Positions 63,599 to 64,000 of a stretch of DNA of 64,000 bases are shown piece after piece. Numbering within the stretch: position 1 is the first letter of the stretch; the number at the start of each line of letters is the position of its first letter. The DNA lies in assembly GCF_010093205.1 (NCBI RefSeq), contig NZ_PDWN01000012.1, positions 1 to 64,000 on the forward strand, in the 5' to 3' direction. The notes below the pieces were generated by a model. The model worked only from the letters and a program-made list of their open reading frames with translations, had not been told where the DNA came from and did no database searches. The DNA comes from Pseudoxanthomonas daejeonensis (GTDB lineage Bacteria; Pseudomonadota; Gammaproteobacteria; Xanthomonadales; Xanthomonadaceae). Both the position numbers and the translations under genes were made by a program.

Positions 63599-64000
63599 TC
63601 AGGACCCGCGCTGCGCCGGGCGACCGACCGCGTCGAACTGCGCGGGCAGGTAGGCGGTGGCTTCATGGGGTCCCGAGGTCCCGGCCGGGTAGTAGCGCAG
63701 CGGCACGTCACCGGCCTTCCAGCCTTCGACCACCGAGTCGATCCACGCCCAGGCGGCCTCGACCTCGTCGTTGCGCACGAACAGCGCGTGGCTGCCGTGC
63801 AGCGCGTCCAGGAACAGGCGCTCGTAGGCGATGCGACGGTTCTTGCCGGTTTCCGAGGAAAGCTCCAGCTCCAGCGGCTGCAGCTCCAGCGTGCCCCATT
63901 CCGGTCCGGCCAGGCTGCTCATCAGGCCCAGCTCGATGTCCTCCTGCGGCTGCAGGCGGAAGGTCAGGCGATTGGGCGCGGCGTGCGCGCCGTCCGGGCG
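63599..64000 (-). CDS. zwf: Glucose-6-phosphate 1-dehydrogenase, C-terminal part (cut by window edge)
   Basis: The visible 133 codons match the C-terminus of Zwf: NRLTFRLQPQEDIELGL, then NRRIAYERLFLDALHGSHAL, DEVEAAWAWIDSVVEGW and YPAGTSGP. The start lies beyond position 64000. It is the first gene of zwf-glk-pgl-edd-eda as far as can be seen, oxidising glucose-6-phosphate to the lactone. Confidence 0.95.
   Translation of the reverse strand, partial: RPDGAHAAPNRLTFRLQPQEDIELGLMSSLAGPEWGTLELQPLELELSSETGKNRRIAYERLFLDALHGSHALFVRNDEVEAAWAWIDSVVEGWKAGDVPLRYYPAGTSGPHEATAYLPAQFDAVGRPAQRGS

Overview
The window is GC-rich DNA from a gammaproteobacterium of the Xanthomonadaceae (Lysobacter/Luteimonas/Pseudoxanthomonas-like). 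The reasons are the DUF3247 and DUF3293 proteins, the cluster order zwf-glk-pgl-edd-eda, several large TonB-dependent receptors, a MetX-type acyltransferase, a class III PHA synthase pair and short palindromic REP repeats. The genus is inference. No rRNA, phage or CRISPR is seen. The only mobile-element trace is the 3' end of an IS3-type transposase at the left edge.

Layout. 0-0.7 kb: IS3 remnant and a GFA-family zinc protein. 0.75-5.8 kb: threonine operon thrABC, preceded by a Thr/Ile-codon leader peptide and mutually exclusive hairpins (attenuation). 5.9-7.9 kb: two exported L,D-transpeptidase-fold proteins. 7.9-24.8 kb: a region rich in hydroxybutyrate/PHA functions. It holds a secreted serine hydrolase, a GntP permease, a TonB receptor, a CrbS-like SLC5/PAS/kinase/receiver sensor, a NUDIX hydrolase, a CrbR-like regulator co-directional with 3-hydroxybutyrate dehydrogenase, a 3-hydroxybutyrate oligomer hydrolase, a CDP-alcohol phosphotransferase and phaE-phaC. 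PhaE carries a long histone-H1-like tail. Between the NUDIX gene and the regulator lie two 104-bp repeats, each with a perfect DnaA box.

24.8-29.6 kb: small membrane and hypothetical genes, an isochorismatase-like hydrolase, DUF3247, tRNA-Leu(CAA) with its terminator, a cysteine dioxygenase and a MetX-family acyltransferase with a structured 5' leader. 29.5-36.9 kb: a complete cytochrome c maturation operon, ccmABCDEFGHI, on the minus strand, including the small ccmD and two TTG-started genes. It is interrupted by an odd 395-nt gap between ccmB and ccmC. 36.9-45.5 kb: an XRE-2TM regulator, DUF3293, an aminotransferase/omega-amidase pair, a zinc-ribbon thioredoxin, an OsmC protein, a small secreted protein, and the scpA-scpB-rluB operon.

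46-59 kb: one colinear block on the plus strand: LacI regulator, Oar-like TonB receptor, glycoamylase-domain (GH144-like) lipoprotein, ABC solute-binding lipoprotein, two ABC permeases, a 1053-residue multidomain glycoside hydrolase and a membrane protein. It looks like a complete outer-membrane-to-cytoplasm glucan utilisation locus, possibly for beta-1,2-glucan. It lacks its own ABC ATPase. 59-64 kb, minus strand and converging on it: the Entner-Doudoroff operon zwf (cut by the right edge), glk, pgl, edd, eda, which would catabolise the glucose released.
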